A stretch of DNA of 64,000 nt from Halopseudomonas sp002296055 (GTDB lineage: Bacteria; Pseudomonadota; Gammaproteobacteria; Pseudomonadales; Pseudomonadaceae): assembly GCF_050876985.1 (NCBI RefSeq), contig NZ_JBPAPP010000001.1; one strand, 5' to 3'. Positions within the stretch are counted from its first letter, which is position 1, and the number at the start of each line of letters is the position of its first letter. Position numbers and translations under genes: made by a program. The notes under the pieces are model-generated. The model saw only the letters and a program-made list of their open reading frames with translations. It was not told the origin of the DNA and did no database searches. Positions 8,279 to 17,836 of the stretch are shown here, piece after piece.

Positions 8279-9835
8279 ATGGATATCGTAGAGCTCTCCC
8301 GATTGCAGTTCGCCATGACGGCGATGATTCACTTCCTGTTTGTGCCATTGACGCTGGGCATGGCTTTTTTGCTGGCGATCATGGAATCGGTCTATGTGAT
8401 GACCGGCAAACGCATCTACCGTGACATGACCCAGTTCTGGGGCAAGCTGTTCGGTATCAACTTCGCTCTGGGTGTTACCACAGGGCTGGCGATGGAGTTC
8501 CAGTTTGGTACCAACTGGGCCTACTACTCGCACTACGTCGGCGACATCTTCGGCGCACCGCTGGCCATTGAAGCACTGATGGCTTTCTTCCTTGAGTCCA
8601 CGCTTTTCGGTCTGTTCTTCTTCGGCTGGGATCGCATGAGCAAGGTAAAACACCTTGCCGTCACTTGGCTGATGGCGCTCGGCACCAACCTGTCGGCACT
8701 GTGGATTCTGATCGCCAACGGCTGGATGCAGCACCCGGTGGGCTCGGAATTTAATATCGAAACCATGCGCATGGAGTTGACTAATTTTGCTGAGGTGCTG
8801 TTCAACCCGGTCGCCCAGGTCAAGTTTGTGCACACGGTGTCGGCTGGCTATGTGACCGGCTCTATCTTTGTACTGGCCATCTCCAGCTACTACCTGCTCA
8901 AGGGCCGCGACCTGGCCTTTGCCCGTCGCAGTTTTGCCATCGCCTCGGCCTTTGGCCTGGCCAGTGCGCTGTCGGTGATTGTGCTGGGCGACGAGTCTGG
9001 TTATGAAGTAGGCGAGGTGCAGCAGGTCAAGTTGGCTGCCGTTGAGGCTGAGTGGGAGACTCAGACGCCGCCGGCTGCCTTCACGCTGATTGGCATACCT
9101 AATCAGGCCGCTGAGCACACCGATTACGCGATCAAGATTCCGGCGGTGCTTGGGCTAATTGCCACCCGCTCGCTGGATGAAGAGGTCAAGGGCCTGCAGC
9201 AGATCAAGGAAGAGAACCTGGAGCGCATCATCCGCGGCCAGGAAGCCTATGACCTGATGCAGCGCATCCGTTCTGGTGACAAGTCCTCTGCCACGGTCGA
9301 GCAGTTCAACGCGGTGCGGGACGACCTGGGCTTTGGCCTGTTGCTCAGCGGCTACACCGACGATGTGTTAAACGCCACACCGGAAGAAATCGCCAACGCG
9401 GTAGAGGCCACCGTGCCCAAGGTGTGGCCACTATTCTGGAGTTTCCGGGTCATGGTGGGCAGCGGTTTTCTGATGTTGCTGCTGTTCGTCTGCGCTTTCT
9501 GGCACAGCGCACGGCGTACGGTAGACAAGCCCAAGTGGTTGCTCAAATTCGCGCTGTTCAGCCTGCCGCTGCCATGGCTGGCGAGTGAGGCGGGCTGGTT
9601 TGTTGCCGAGTATGGCCGTCAACCCTGGGCCATCGGTGAGGTCTTGCCGACCCATATGGCTGCGTCGCAGCTGAGCCCGGGCGATGTGATCTTTACCCTT
9701 ATCTCGATTGCCGTGCTCTACAGCATCTTCGTGATCATCGAGATATGGCTGATGACCAAGTACGCGCGCAAGGGGCCATCAAGCCTGCACACCGGGCGCT
9801 ATGACCTGGAAACTGCCGACGCACAGGAGGCCTGA
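8279..9835 (+). CDS. cydA: cytochrome bd ubiquinol oxidase subunit I
   Basis: 518 aa, close to E. coli CydA (522) and longer than the cyanide-insensitive CioA, so this is probably the long Q-loop type. Haem ligands are recognisable: His18 near the N-terminus, a His in VKFVHTVSAGYV, and a Met in FWSFRVMVGSGF. The quinol-site Q-loop carries a conserved-looking FTLIGIPNQ region, and the late GRQPWAIGEVLPT is a bd oxidase hallmark. It oxidises ubiquinol and reduces O2 to water at the inner membrane. It begins a five-gene cluster with cydB, cydX, cydD and cydC. No clear ANR/FNR box was found in the 174-bp upstream gap. Confidence 0.97.
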   Translation: MDIVELSRLQFAMTAMIHFLFVPLTLGMAFLLAIMESVYVMTGKRIYRDMTQFWGKLFGINFALGVTTGLAMEFQFGTNWAYYSHYVGDIFGAPLAIEALMAFFLESTLFGLFFFGWDRMSKVKHLAVTWLMALGTNLSALWILIANGWMQHPVGSEFNIETMRMELTNFAEVLFNPVAQVKFVHTVSAGYVTGSIFVLAISSYYLLKGRDLAFARRSFAIASAFGLASALSVIVLGDESGYEVGEVQQVKLAAVEAEWETQTPPAAFTLIGIPNQAAEHTDYAIKIPAVLGLIATRSLDEEVKGLQQIKEENLERIIRGQEAYDLMQRIRSGDKSSATVEQFNAVRDDLGFGLLLSGYTDDVLNATPEEIANAVEATVPKVWPLFWSFRVMVGSGFLMLLLFVCAFWHSARRTVDKPKWLLKFALFSLPLPWLASEAGWFVAEYGRQPWAIGEVLPTHMAASQLSPGDVIFTLISIAVLYSIFVIIEIWLMTKYARKGPSSLHTGRYDLETADAQEA

Positions 9836-9837
9836 GC

Positions 9838-10974
9838 ATGGACTATGAAGCATTGCGGTTTATCTGGTGGGTGCTGATCGGGGTTCTGCTGATTGGCTTT
9901 GTGGTCACTGATGGCTTTGACATGGGGGTCGCTGCGCTGCTGAAGATTGTTGGCAAGAGCAACGATGAGCGGCGGGTGATGATTAACTCCATCGCGCCAC
10001 ACTGGGACGGTAACCAGGTCTGGCTGGTAACCGCCGGCGGCGCGCTGTTCGCTGCCTGGCCAACGGTGTATGCGGCGTCGTTCAGCGGCTTTTATCTGGC
10101 CATGATGCTGACGCTGTTCGCGCTGTTCCTGCGGCCTCTGGCCTTTGAGTATCGCTCCAAGATCGATAGCGAACTGTGGCGCAGCCGCTGGGACTGGGCG
10201 CTAACCGCAGGTTCAGCTATTCCTGCGCTGATCTTCGGGGTGGCTTTTGGCAACTTGCTGCAGGGCGTGCCCTTTCACTTCGATAACCTGCTGCGGCTGG
10301 AGTACACCGGCAGTTTCTGGGCGCTGCTCAACCCCTTCGCGCTGCTGGCTGGCGTGCTGAGCTTGCTGATGATCGTCAACCACGGTGCGACCTACCTGCA
10401 GCTCAAGACCGAAGGCCAGATCAAGGCGCGCAGCGAAACTATCGCCGGTTTGCTGTCACTGGTCTGTGCGGTGCTCTTTGTAATGGCCGGCGTGTGGCTG
10501 TGGCTGGGTGTTGACGGGTATCAGGTGGTCAGCGTAATTGATACCAACGGCGACAACCGGACCATCGATAAGGTGGTGGAAATCAGCGCAGGCGCCTGGT
10601 TTAACAACTATGCCAAGTTGCCGCTACTGTGGGCCGTGCCGGCACTGGGTGTGATCTGCTTTGTGTTCTGTGCCCTGTTTAGCAAGGCGCGCAAGCACGC
10701 GCTGGCGTTTGTCAGCTCGGCGCTGGCAATGGCCATGGTGCTGATTACTGCCGGCCTGAGCATGTTCCCCTTCGTCATGCCGTCCTCCAGCATGCCGAAT
10801 CACAGCCTGACTATGTGGGATGCGACTGCTAGTGAAACCACGCTGTTCATCATGTTCTGTGTGGCCTGCGTGTTTGTACCGATCATTCTTGGTTACACCG
10901 CCTGGGGATATTTTGTAATGCGCGGCCGTCTGAACGAGCAGCACATTCGCGATAACTCCCACAGCCTGTACTAA
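9838..10974 (+). CDS. cydB: cytochrome bd ubiquinol oxidase subunit II
   Basis: 378 aa, the size of E. coli CydB (379). Membrane segments span the protein; MDYEALRFIWWVLIGVLLI at the start and the acidic DGFDMG motif in helix 1 are typical. It forms the structural partner of CydA in the inner membrane. It begins 2 bp after the cydA stop, with AGGAGG inside the end of cydA as its ribosome site. Confidence 0.97.
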   Translation: MDYEALRFIWWVLIGVLLIGFVVTDGFDMGVAALLKIVGKSNDERRVMINSIAPHWDGNQVWLVTAGGALFAAWPTVYAASFSGFYLAMMLTLFALFLRPLAFEYRSKIDSELWRSRWDWALTAGSAIPALIFGVAFGNLLQGVPFHFDNLLRLEYTGSFWALLNPFALLAGVLSLLMIVNHGATYLQLKTEGQIKARSETIAGLLSLVCAVLFVMAGVWLWLGVDGYQVVSVIDTNGDNRTIDKVVEISAGAWFNNYAKLPLLWAVPALGVICFVFCALFSKARKHALAFVSSALAMAMVLITAGLSMFPFVMPSSSMPNHSLTMWDATASETTLFIMFCVACVFVPIILGYTAWGYFVMRGRLNEQHIRDNSHSLY

Positions 10975-10989
10975 CGGAAGGAGAAGACT

Positions 10990-11103
10990 ATGTGGTATTT
11001 CACCTGGATTCTCGGCGTATTGCTGGCCTGCGCGTTCGGCATCGTCAACGCCATGTGGCTGGAACTCAACGGCTATGTAGGAGAAGAAGATCAAGTCGAC
11101 TGA
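10990..11103 (+). CDS. cydX: cytochrome bd small subunit
   Basis: A 37-aa single-span membrane protein starting MWYFTWILGVLLACAFGI, followed by NAMWLE, the diagnostic CydX pattern. CydX binds CydAB and stabilises the haems of the active oxidase. It lies 15 bp after cydB with GGAAGGAGAAG as ribosome site. Its presence supports an E. coli-type CydABX complex rather than the Cio type. Confidence 0.95.
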   Translation: MWYFTWILGVLLACAFGIVNAMWLELNGYVGEEDQVD

Positions 11104-11131
11104 GATTGATCCGCGTAGCGCCAGCAGCTGG

Positions 11132-12805
11132 TTGAGTCGGCTGCTGGCGCCGCAGTCTTCGCTGCTTAATCTGGCCCTGCTGTTCGCGCTTGCGGCGGCG
11201 GGGCTTTTTGTCTGGCAGTGCTGGTTGCTGGCGCAGTTGTTCTCCGGTTGGCTGGTGGCCTGGCAGCAGGGCGGTCTGGGTGATGCTCAGGCGCAGCTGT
11301 TGAGCGCGCTGCTGCCCTGGCTGGCGCTTTGCCTGATAGGGCGCCCGCTGCTGCAGTACGGCCGTGAGCAGGCCAGTCAGTTGGCCAGTCTGCGTGCGCG
11401 CAGTGACTTGCGCCGTACGCTGCTGCAACGCTTGGCGGCGCTGGGCCCTGCAAGGGCGCAGTTGGGCGCGGATGCTGAACTGGGCAGCCGCCTGCTGGAG
11501 CAGGTCGAGGCATTGGATGGCTATATCAGCCGTTACCGGGTGCAGCGTCAGTTGGTGTTGCTGGTGCCGGTGTTGCTGGTTATCTGTACTGCACTGTTCA
11601 GCCCGCTGGCAGCGGTCCTGCTGCTGCTGACGGCGCCGCTGGTGCCCGTCTTTATGGTCCTGCTTGGCAAGGCCGCAGCCTCTGCCAGCCAGCGCCAGTT
11701 CATCGCGCTGGCGCGCATGAGTGGGCGCTTCAGCGATCTGCTGCGCGGTAGCTGGACGCTGCGCCATTTGGGCGCACTGCCGGCCGCCGAGGCGGAAGTC
11801 GAAACTGCTGCCGAGCATTACCGTGCGGGCACCATGCGAGTGCTGCGCATGGCTTTTCTTTCCGGTGCGGTGCTGGAGCTGTTTGCCTCGCTGGCGATTG
11901 CCCTGGTGGCACTCTACTTGGGCCTTGGCCTGCTCGGCATCCTGCCCTGGGCCAAGGGCGAGATTCCCGTGCCTTATCTGGGCGCGTTGTTCATCCTGCT
12001 GTTGGCGCCGGAGTTCTATGCACCGCTGCGCCAACTCGGTACTGACTATCACGCCAAGGCCGAAGCCGAAGGGGCGATGACCGAGTTGTTGCCGCTGCTC
12101 AATCAACAGGTCTGGGAGCATCCGGGCCGTGAGCCGCTGGCGCTGAACGCTGCGCCTGGTATCGACTGCAAGCAGTTGGCGATTGAAGGGCGACTGGCGC
12201 CGTTGGACCTGCGCGTGCAGCCTGCTGAGCGAGTCGTGCTGCAGGGCGCCAGTGGCAGCGGCAAGTCTAGCTTGCTGGAGGCACTGCTGGGCTTTGTGCC
12301 TTGGCAGGGCGAGTTGCTGGTTAATGGTCAGTCGTTGCTGGAACTGTCTCGACCGGACTGGCTTCGCCATGTGGGCTATCTGGCCCAACAGGTGCCGATC
12401 CTGCACGGCAGTATCGCCGATAACCTGCGCCTTGCTGCGCCCAACGCCAGTGACGCTGAGTTGATTGCGGTGCTGGAGCAGGTCGCGCTTTGGCCGCTGA
12501 TTCGCCAGTTGCCCAAAGGGTTGGAGACGGAGCTGGGCGAACGTGGACTGGGGCTGTCCGGTGGGCAGCTGAGCCGGCTGGCGCTGGCGCGACTGCTGCT
12601 GCGCGACACACCGGTCTGGTTGCTGGATGAGCCGACTGCGCACCTGGATGCCGATACGGCTGAACTGATTCACGCCCTGCTGGCGCGATTGAGCCAAGGC
12701 CGGACTCTGCTGCTGGTCAGCCATGACCTGCAGGGACTGGATTGGGCTGATCGGGTAGTCACGCTTGGCCAGCCGGAACACAGCGAGGAGGGCGCCGATG
12801 TCTGA
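11132..12805 (+). CDS. cydD: thiol reductant ABC exporter, CydD subunit
   Basis: 557 aa from TTG 11132. An N-terminal six-helix ABC exporter domain is followed by an ATPase domain with Walker A GASGSGKSS, signature LSGGQLSR and Walker B WLLDEPTAHLD. CydDC exports cysteine and glutathione to the periplasm and is needed for bd oxidase assembly. The start is uncertain: the frame is open back to 11081 but contains no ATG or GTG. TTG 11132 has no ribosome site, while ATC 11090 lies 6 nt after AGGAG (11079-11083). The true N-terminus may therefore be up to 14 residues longer, through a rare start codon. Confidence 0.92.
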   Translation: MSRLLAPQSSLLNLALLFALAAAGLFVWQCWLLAQLFSGWLVAWQQGGLGDAQAQLLSALLPWLALCLIGRPLLQYGREQASQLASLRARSDLRRTLLQRLAALGPARAQLGADAELGSRLLEQVEALDGYISRYRVQRQLVLLVPVLLVICTALFSPLAAVLLLLTAPLVPVFMVLLGKAAASASQRQFIALARMSGRFSDLLRGSWTLRHLGALPAAEAEVETAAEHYRAGTMRVLRMAFLSGAVLELFASLAIALVALYLGLGLLGILPWAKGEIPVPYLGALFILLLAPEFYAPLRQLGTDYHAKAEAEGAMTELLPLLNQQVWEHPGREPLALNAAPGIDCKQLAIEGRLAPLDLRVQPAERVVLQGASGSGKSSLLEALLGFVPWQGELLVNGQSLLELSRPDWLRHVGYLAQQVPILHGSIADNLRLAAPNASDAELIAVLEQVALWPLIRQLPKGLETELGERGLGLSGGQLSRLALARLLLRDTPVWLLDEPTAHLDADTAELIHALLARLSQGRTLLLVSHDLQGLDWADRVVTLGQPEHSEEGADV

Positions 12806-14432
12806 GCAACCTATCCGTTTGCGCGGTTTGCTGCGCAGCCGCTTCGGGCAGTGGAATCTGGCGCTGTTTCTCGGCGCTGTCACCTTGTTGTCAGCGACCG
12901 GACTGCTGGCAACGTCCGGCTGGTTTATCAGTGCGGCGGCGTTGGCCGGGTTGGCCGCGGTGGCGGCCTATGGTTTCGATTATTTTCGCCCGGCCGCGAT
13001 CATTCGCTTCTTCGCCATCGTGCGTACCGCAGGGCGTTATGCCGAGCGGCTGGCCTCGCACAACGCTGCGCTGGCGCTGCTCAAGGACCTGCGCACCCGC
13101 TTGTTTGCCCGCGTTGCCGGGCAGCGCCGGCTGACGCCGGCAGCGCGTTCGGCCATCGCCATGCATCGGCTGGTCGCTGATATTGATCTGCTCGACTTCT
13201 TTCCTCTGCGCTTTGTCGCACCCTGGTTCTGGGCTTCCACGCTCACGCTGCTGGTACTCGGCTGGTTGGCGTTGCTCGACAGCTCGTTGGCGGTTGCTGC
13301 GCTGCCTGGCCTGCTGTTGGCATGGCTGGTGGTGCCACTGCTCGGTGGCCGGCTGGCTGCGCGGCTGGCGCGCCGTGATGCCGAACTGGCCGAACAGCGC
13401 CGCGAGTTTTTGCTCGACCGCTTGCAGCTGCTGACCTCACTGCTGCTGTGGCAGCGCTGGGGCGATCAGCAGGCGGCATTTCTCCAGCAGGATGATCAGT
13501 GGCTGCAGCAGCGCTTGCGCCAGCAGAAGCTGGTCAGCCTGACTGCGCTGGGGCAGCAGTGCGGGCTGGCACTGGCACTGCTTGCCGTTCTCTGGCAGGG
13601 GCATGCGCTGCTGCAGGCGGGCGAGTTGGGTGTGCCCTGGTTGCTGGCGGCGCTGCTGTCGGTGATGGGGTTGGCCGAGGCGTTGTTGCCGCTGGCGGCG
13701 AGTTTTATTTCGTTGGGGTTCAGTCAGGCGGCGCGCGACAGGTTGAATCTGCTGACGTCTGCCGAGACGGCCCCTGCAAGCACTGCCACTGCGTTGCCCG
13801 CGCAGCCGCTTAGCCTGGCGCTGTCTGGTCTGAGCGCACGAATGCCTGGTGCGCTGAACGGCCCGGAGGATGTGTCGTTCGAGCTGCAGCAGGGTGATGT
13901 GTTGTTGATCGAAGGGCCTTCCGGCGGCGGCAAGAGCACGTTGTTGCAGGTGTTGGCGGGAGAGCCACTGGCGTTCACCGGGCAGCGGCTGCTCAATGGT
14001 CAGGGCTTTGAGCATTGGGATTTGCGCGAGCTGATCGGCTACCTGCCGCAGCAGCTGGATATCTTCGACATGACACTGGCGCAGAACCTGCGACTGGCCG
14101 ACCCCGAAGCCACAGACGAGGCGCTCTGGCAGGTATTGGAAGATGTCGCGCTGGCTGATTGGGTGCGCAGCCGCAAGCATGGTTTGAAGACCACGCTAGG
14201 TGAGTTTGGTGCAAAGGTATCGGGTGGGCAGGCGCGGCGTATCGCCTTGGCTCGGTTGCTGCTGACCAAGCGGCCGCTGCTGTTGCTGGATGAGCCCTTT
14301 GCCGGGCTGGATGTGGAGACCCGCGAGCGGGTGCTGGCGTCCCTGCTGCGTCGGCGCGAGCAGGGCATTATCGTGATCGTCAGTCATCAGCAGGTGGCGG
14401 TCCCGGAGGCACGCCACCTGCGTATTGGCTAG
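12798..14432 (+). CDS. cydC: thiol reductant ABC exporter, CydC subunit
   Basis: 544 aa. A membrane domain (roughly residues 1-310) is followed by an ABC ATPase with Walker A GPSGGGKST, signature VSGGQARR and Walker B LLLDEPFAGLD. It pairs with CydD as a heterodimeric exporter of cysteine/glutathione. The ATG overlaps the end of cydD by 8 bp and has GGAGGGC upstream, so synthesis is probably coupled. It ends the cyd cluster; a dispersed repeat follows in the convergent gap. Confidence 0.95.
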   Translation: MSEQPIRLRGLLRSRFGQWNLALFLGAVTLLSATGLLATSGWFISAAALAGLAAVAAYGFDYFRPAAIIRFFAIVRTAGRYAERLASHNAALALLKDLRTRLFARVAGQRRLTPAARSAIAMHRLVADIDLLDFFPLRFVAPWFWASTLTLLVLGWLALLDSSLAVAALPGLLLAWLVVPLLGGRLAARLARRDAELAEQRREFLLDRLQLLTSLLLWQRWGDQQAAFLQQDDQWLQQRLRQQKLVSLTALGQQCGLALALLAVLWQGHALLQAGELGVPWLLAALLSVMGLAEALLPLAASFISLGFSQAARDRLNLLTSAETAPASTATALPAQPLSLALSGLSARMPGALNGPEDVSFELQQGDVLLIEGPSGGGKSTLLQVLAGEPLAFTGQRLLNGQGFEHWDLRELIGYLPQQLDIFDMTLAQNLRLADPEATDEALWQVLEDVALADWVRSRKHGLKTTLGEFGAKVSGGQARRIALARLLLTKRPLLLLDEPFAGLDVETRERVLASLLRRREQGIIVIVSHQQVAVPEARHLRIG

Positions 14433-14470
14433 AGGGCCGGGGCCATTTTCCTGCGATGCTGCGTTGTCGG

Positions 14471-14533
14471 TGCACTCCCTCCGCCTTGCCTGGCCGGAAA
14501 ATAGCCTCCGGCAGGCAGGCGGGTGAACGAAAC
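14471..14533. repeat. dispersed intergenic repeat, copy A
   Basis: Two modules occur here side by side: a 45-bp module (14471-14515) that matches 28638-28682 in opposite orientation at 37 of 45 positions, and GGGTGAACGAAAC (14521-14533), which is identical to 28924-28936. The first module can fold through CCTG-(G)-CCGG against CCGGCAGG. It sits in the convergent gap between cydC and the carboxylase gene and could act as a transcription end structure or be a small mobile repeat. Confidence 0.6.
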
Positions 14534-14548
14534 AGCAACCGTCCCTGG

Positions 14549-17500
14549 TTACCAGGTATCCACGAACGGCCGGGTCCCCTTGAGCAGCGCCTCGTCCGGC
14601 GCCGAGTGCAGGCCGCGCATCAGCCAGTCGCGGGTTTCCAGCGGGTCGATCACCGCGTCGATCTCGAGGAAGCTGGCCATGCTGATGCCCTTGCCGCGCT
14701 GGTACAGCTCGGCGACCAGTTTCTCGAAGGTGGCCTGACGCTCGCCTTCGTCCTCAATCGCCGCCAGCTCCTTCGAGTAGCCAAGACGTACCGCCCCTTC
14801 CAGACCCATGGCGCCGAACTCGCTGCTCGGCCAGCCGATGGTGAACATCGGTGCGTGGAAGCTGCCCGCTGCCATCGCCTGCGCGCCCAGCCCGTAACCC
14901 TTGCGCAGCACCACGGTGAAGAACGGAATGCTCAGACTGGCGGCGGTGACGAACATGCGCGAGACGTGGCGCACGGTGCCCTGTTGTTCGGCATCCGGGC
15001 CGACCATAAAGCCGGGGGTGTCGCACAGCGAGACCATCGGCAGACCGTGGGCCTGACACAGCTGCATAAAGCGTGCGGCCTTGTCGCCCGCTACCGCGTC
15101 AATCGCGCCGCCCAGATGCATCGGGTTGTTGGCGATCAGACCGAATGCGCGGCCTTCGATACGGATCAGCGCGGTGATCAGCCCTGGCGCAAATTCGCGG
15201 CGCAGCTCCAGCACCGAGTTGCGGTCGGCCAGGGTGTCGATGACCTTGCGGATGTCGTAGACGCGCAGGCGGTTTTCCGGGATCAGGTGACGCAGCTCGC
15301 GTTGGTCCGCCGCTTCCCATTCCGTCAGATCGCCCTGGAAGTAGGAGATGTACTGCTTGGCGACGGCGGTGGCCTCGGCCTCGTCCTGCACCCGCACGTC
15401 GATCACGCCGTTCGGGCCGTGCATGCTGGTCGGGCCAACCTGTTCCGGGGTGAAGCGGCCCAGACCGCCGCCTTCGATCATCGCCGGGCCGGCCATGCCG
15501 ATGGTGGCGTTCTCGGTGGCGATGATCACATCGCAGCAGCCGAGCAGCGCGGCGTTACCGGCGAAGCAGCGGCCGGAGACGATACCCACGGTCGGCACCA
15601 TGCCGGACAGCCGCGCCATGCGCATAAAGGTGGTGCAGTCCAGACCGGCCACGCCGACCTTGTCGATATCGCCAGGTCGACCGCCGCCACCTTCGGTGAA
15701 GAACACCAGCGGCAGCTTCCACTGTTCGGCCAGCTCCAGCATGCGGTCGGTTTTCTTGTGGTTGGTGACGCCCTGGGTGCCGGCGAACACCGTGTAGTCG
15801 TAGGACAGCGCCATGCAGCGGGCGGCGTGCTCGCCAAACTTGTCGGCATTGATGGTGCCGATGCCGTTGATCAGGCCGTCGGCCGGGCTCATCTTCAGCA
15901 GCTCTTCGTGGGTGCGGCGGGTGCGCTGGGCCGCCAGCGCAAAGCCGCCGTATTCGATAAAGCTGCCGTCGTCGAGCAGGTCGGCGAGGTTTTCGCGGGC
16001 GGTGCGCTGACCGGTCTTGCGGCGCTTGGCCACGGCGTCCGGGCGGCGCTCGTCGGTCAGCTCGGCCCGGCGCTCCAGCACCTCCTGCAGGTCGGCGCGG
16101 ATGTGGTCGATGGCAACGCTTTCTTCATCCTGCTGGGCGTTGCCAGCCACTTCCGCGGGCTCCAGATAGAGCAGGGCGCTGCCTTCGAACAGGCTGTCGC
16201 CAGCGTTGGCGGCCAGTGCGCGGACGATGCCGCTCTGAGTCGCCTTGACCACGAACTCCATCTTCATGGCTTCCATGATCGCGACCTGCTGGCCGACGGC
16301 GACGCTGTCGCCAACCTGTACACCCAGGCTGACCAGTACGCCTTGAACCGGCGCATTCAGCGGCTCCGTGCCAGCGGGTGCATCGGTCTGCGTGCTGCTG
16401 GCGGCGGCGCTGCTCGTGCTGCTCTGGAAGAACCGGTGCGGATGGGCGCTGGCGTGGGCGGCGGTCAGGCTGGCCGCTTCTGCTTCGATAAACACGGTCG
16501 AAACCTCATTGCTCTGCACCTGCGGGTGCAGCAGCAGATTCTGCAGCAGGTGCAGGTTGCTGGCGGCGCCTTCCAGGCGGAATTCGCACAGCGCGCGATA
16601 GGCGCGGCGCAGGGTGTTCGGATAGTCGCCACCTGCATGCACAATCAGTTTAGCCAGCAGCGAGTCGTAGCGCGGGCTGGTGGTGTAACCGGCGTAGCCG
16701 TAGCCATCGACGCGGATGCCCGGGCCGCTCGGCGGCTGATAGGCGCTGAGCGTGCCGCCGGCCGGGCGGGTACTGCCGTCGGCAGCCATGCTTTCCAGAT
16801 TGATGCGCAGCTGCACGGCAAAGCCGCGAGCCGCCGGGATGTCGGACTGGGTCAGGCCCAGCTCTGCCAAGGTCTTGCCCGCGGCGAGCTGGATTTGGGT
16901 CGCTGCCAGATCGAGACCGGTTACTGCTTCGGTGACCGTGTGTTCGACCTGAATGCGCGGGTTGGCTTCCATAAAGACAAAGTCGCCGCGCTCCTCGTCG
17001 AGCAGAAACTCGACGGTACAGAGGCCACGGTAGCCGACCGCGCGAGTCAGGGTGCAGGCGGCTTCATGCAATTGCGTGCGCACCGCAGGATCAAGGCTCG
17101 GCGCCGGGGCCACTTCCAGCAGCTTCTGGTTGCGGCGCTGCAGCGTGCAGTCACGCTCCCATACGTGGGCGACTTCTGTGCCGTCGCCGATGATCTGCAC
17201 TTCGATATGACGGGCGCGGCGAATCAGCCGCTCCACATACAGGTCGCCACGGCCGAAGGCGGCGGTGGCCTCGGAGCTGCAGCGGGCGAAGGCGTCGTCC
17301 AGCTCGGCAAGATCGTGCACCGCACGCATGCCGCGTCCGCCGCCACCCGCCAGTGCCTTGAGCATCACCGCGGCGCCGTCGCCGAGCGACTGCATAAAGT
17401 CGCGGGCCTGCGCCAGCGTGGTCGGCTCGTTGGTGCCCAGGGTCAACGGCACGCCCTGTTGCTGCGCAAGGCGGCGCGCACTGGCCTTGTCGCCAAAGGT

Positions 17501-17833
17501 GTCGAGTACCTCAGGCGCCGGGCCGATAAAGGTGATGCCGGCTTGCTGGCAGGCGCGGGCGAAGTCGGCGTTTTCGCTGAGAAAGCCGTAGCCGGGGTGG
17601 ATGGCATCGCAGCTCTGCTCTTTGGCGATGCGAATCAGCTGGGCTGCATCCAGATAGGCGGCAACGCCCTGGCCTTCGAGCGCAACGGCCTGATCGGCGC
17701 TGCGTACGTGCAGCGACTGGGCGTCATCTTCGGCGTAAACGGCGAGGCTCTCGGCGCCGCAGTCAGCGATGGCGCGGGCGAGGCGAATGGCGATTTCGCC
17801 ACGGTTGGCGATAAGAATGCGGTTGAATGCCAT
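14549..17833 (-). CDS. single-chain biotin-dependent acyl-CoA carboxylase (BC-BCCP-CT)
   Basis: 1094 aa. Residues 1-450 are a biotin carboxylase with ATP-grasp glycine loop GGGGRGMRAV and the motif VEFLLDEE. A short Ala/Ser/Thr linker leads to the biotin carrier domain, with EAMKM at 521-525 (Lys524 is the likely biotin site). Residues from about 580 to the end form the carboxyltransferase, with both halves fused (GVAGLDCTTF, GYGLGAQAMAAGSFHAP). The enzyme carboxylates an acyl-CoA; one-chain enzymes of this order resemble the long-chain acyl-CoA carboxylase group. The normal fatty-acid synthesis ACC is made from separate Acc subunits in pseudomonads, so this is an additional, probably catabolic or specialised enzyme. 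It follows the acyl-CoA synthetase after 3 bp. Confidence 0.9.
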   Translation of the reverse strand: MAFNRILIANRGEIAIRLARAIADCGAESLAVYAEDDAQSLHVRSADQAVALEGQGVAAYLDAAQLIRIAKEQSCDAIHPGYGFLSENADFARACQQAGITFIGPAPEVLDTFGDKASARRLAQQQGVPLTLGTNEPTTLAQARDFMQSLGDGAAVMLKALAGGGGRGMRAVHDLAELDDAFARCSSEATAAFGRGDLYVERLIRRARHIEVQIIGDGTEVAHVWERDCTLQRRNQKLLEVAPAPSLDPAVRTQLHEAACTLTRAVGYRGLCTVEFLLDEERGDFVFMEANPRIQVEHTVTEAVTGLDLAATQIQLAAGKTLAELGLTQSDIPAARGFAVQLRINLESMAADGSTRPAGGTLSAYQPPSGPGIRVDGYGYAGYTTSPRYDSLLAKLIVHAGGDYPNTLRRAYRALCEFRLEGAASNLHLLQNLLLHPQVQSNEVSTVFIEAEAASLTAAHASAHPHRFFQSSTSSAAASSTQTDAPAGTEPLNAPVQGVLVSLGVQVGDSVAVGQQVAIMEAMKMEFVVKATQSGIVRALAANAGDSLFEGSALLYLEPAEVAGNAQQDEESVAIDHIRADLQEVLERRAELTDERRPDAVAKRRKTGQRTARENLADLLDDGSFIEYGGFALAAQRTRRTHEELLKMSPADGLINGIGTINADKFGEHAARCMALSYDYTVFAGTQGVTNHKKTDRMLELAEQWKLPLVFFTEGGGGRPGDIDKVGVAGLDCTTFMRMARLSGMVPTVGIVSGRCFAGNAALLGCCDVIIATENATIGMAGPAMIEGGGLGRFTPEQVGPTSMHGPNGVIDVRVQDEAEATAVAKQYISYFQGDLTEWEAADQRELRHLIPENRLRVYDIRKVIDTLADRNSVLELRREFAPGLITALIRIEGRAFGLIANNPMHLGGAIDAVAGDKAARFMQLCQAHGLPMVSLCDTPGFMVGPDAEQQGTVRHVSRMFVTAASLSIPFFTVVLRKGYGLGAQAMAAGSFHAPMFTIGWPSSEFGAMGLEGAVRLGYSKELAAIEDEGERQATFEKLVAELYQRGKGISMASFLEIDAVIDPLETRDWLMRGLHSAPDEALLKGTRPFVDTW

Positions 17834-17836
17834 GGG

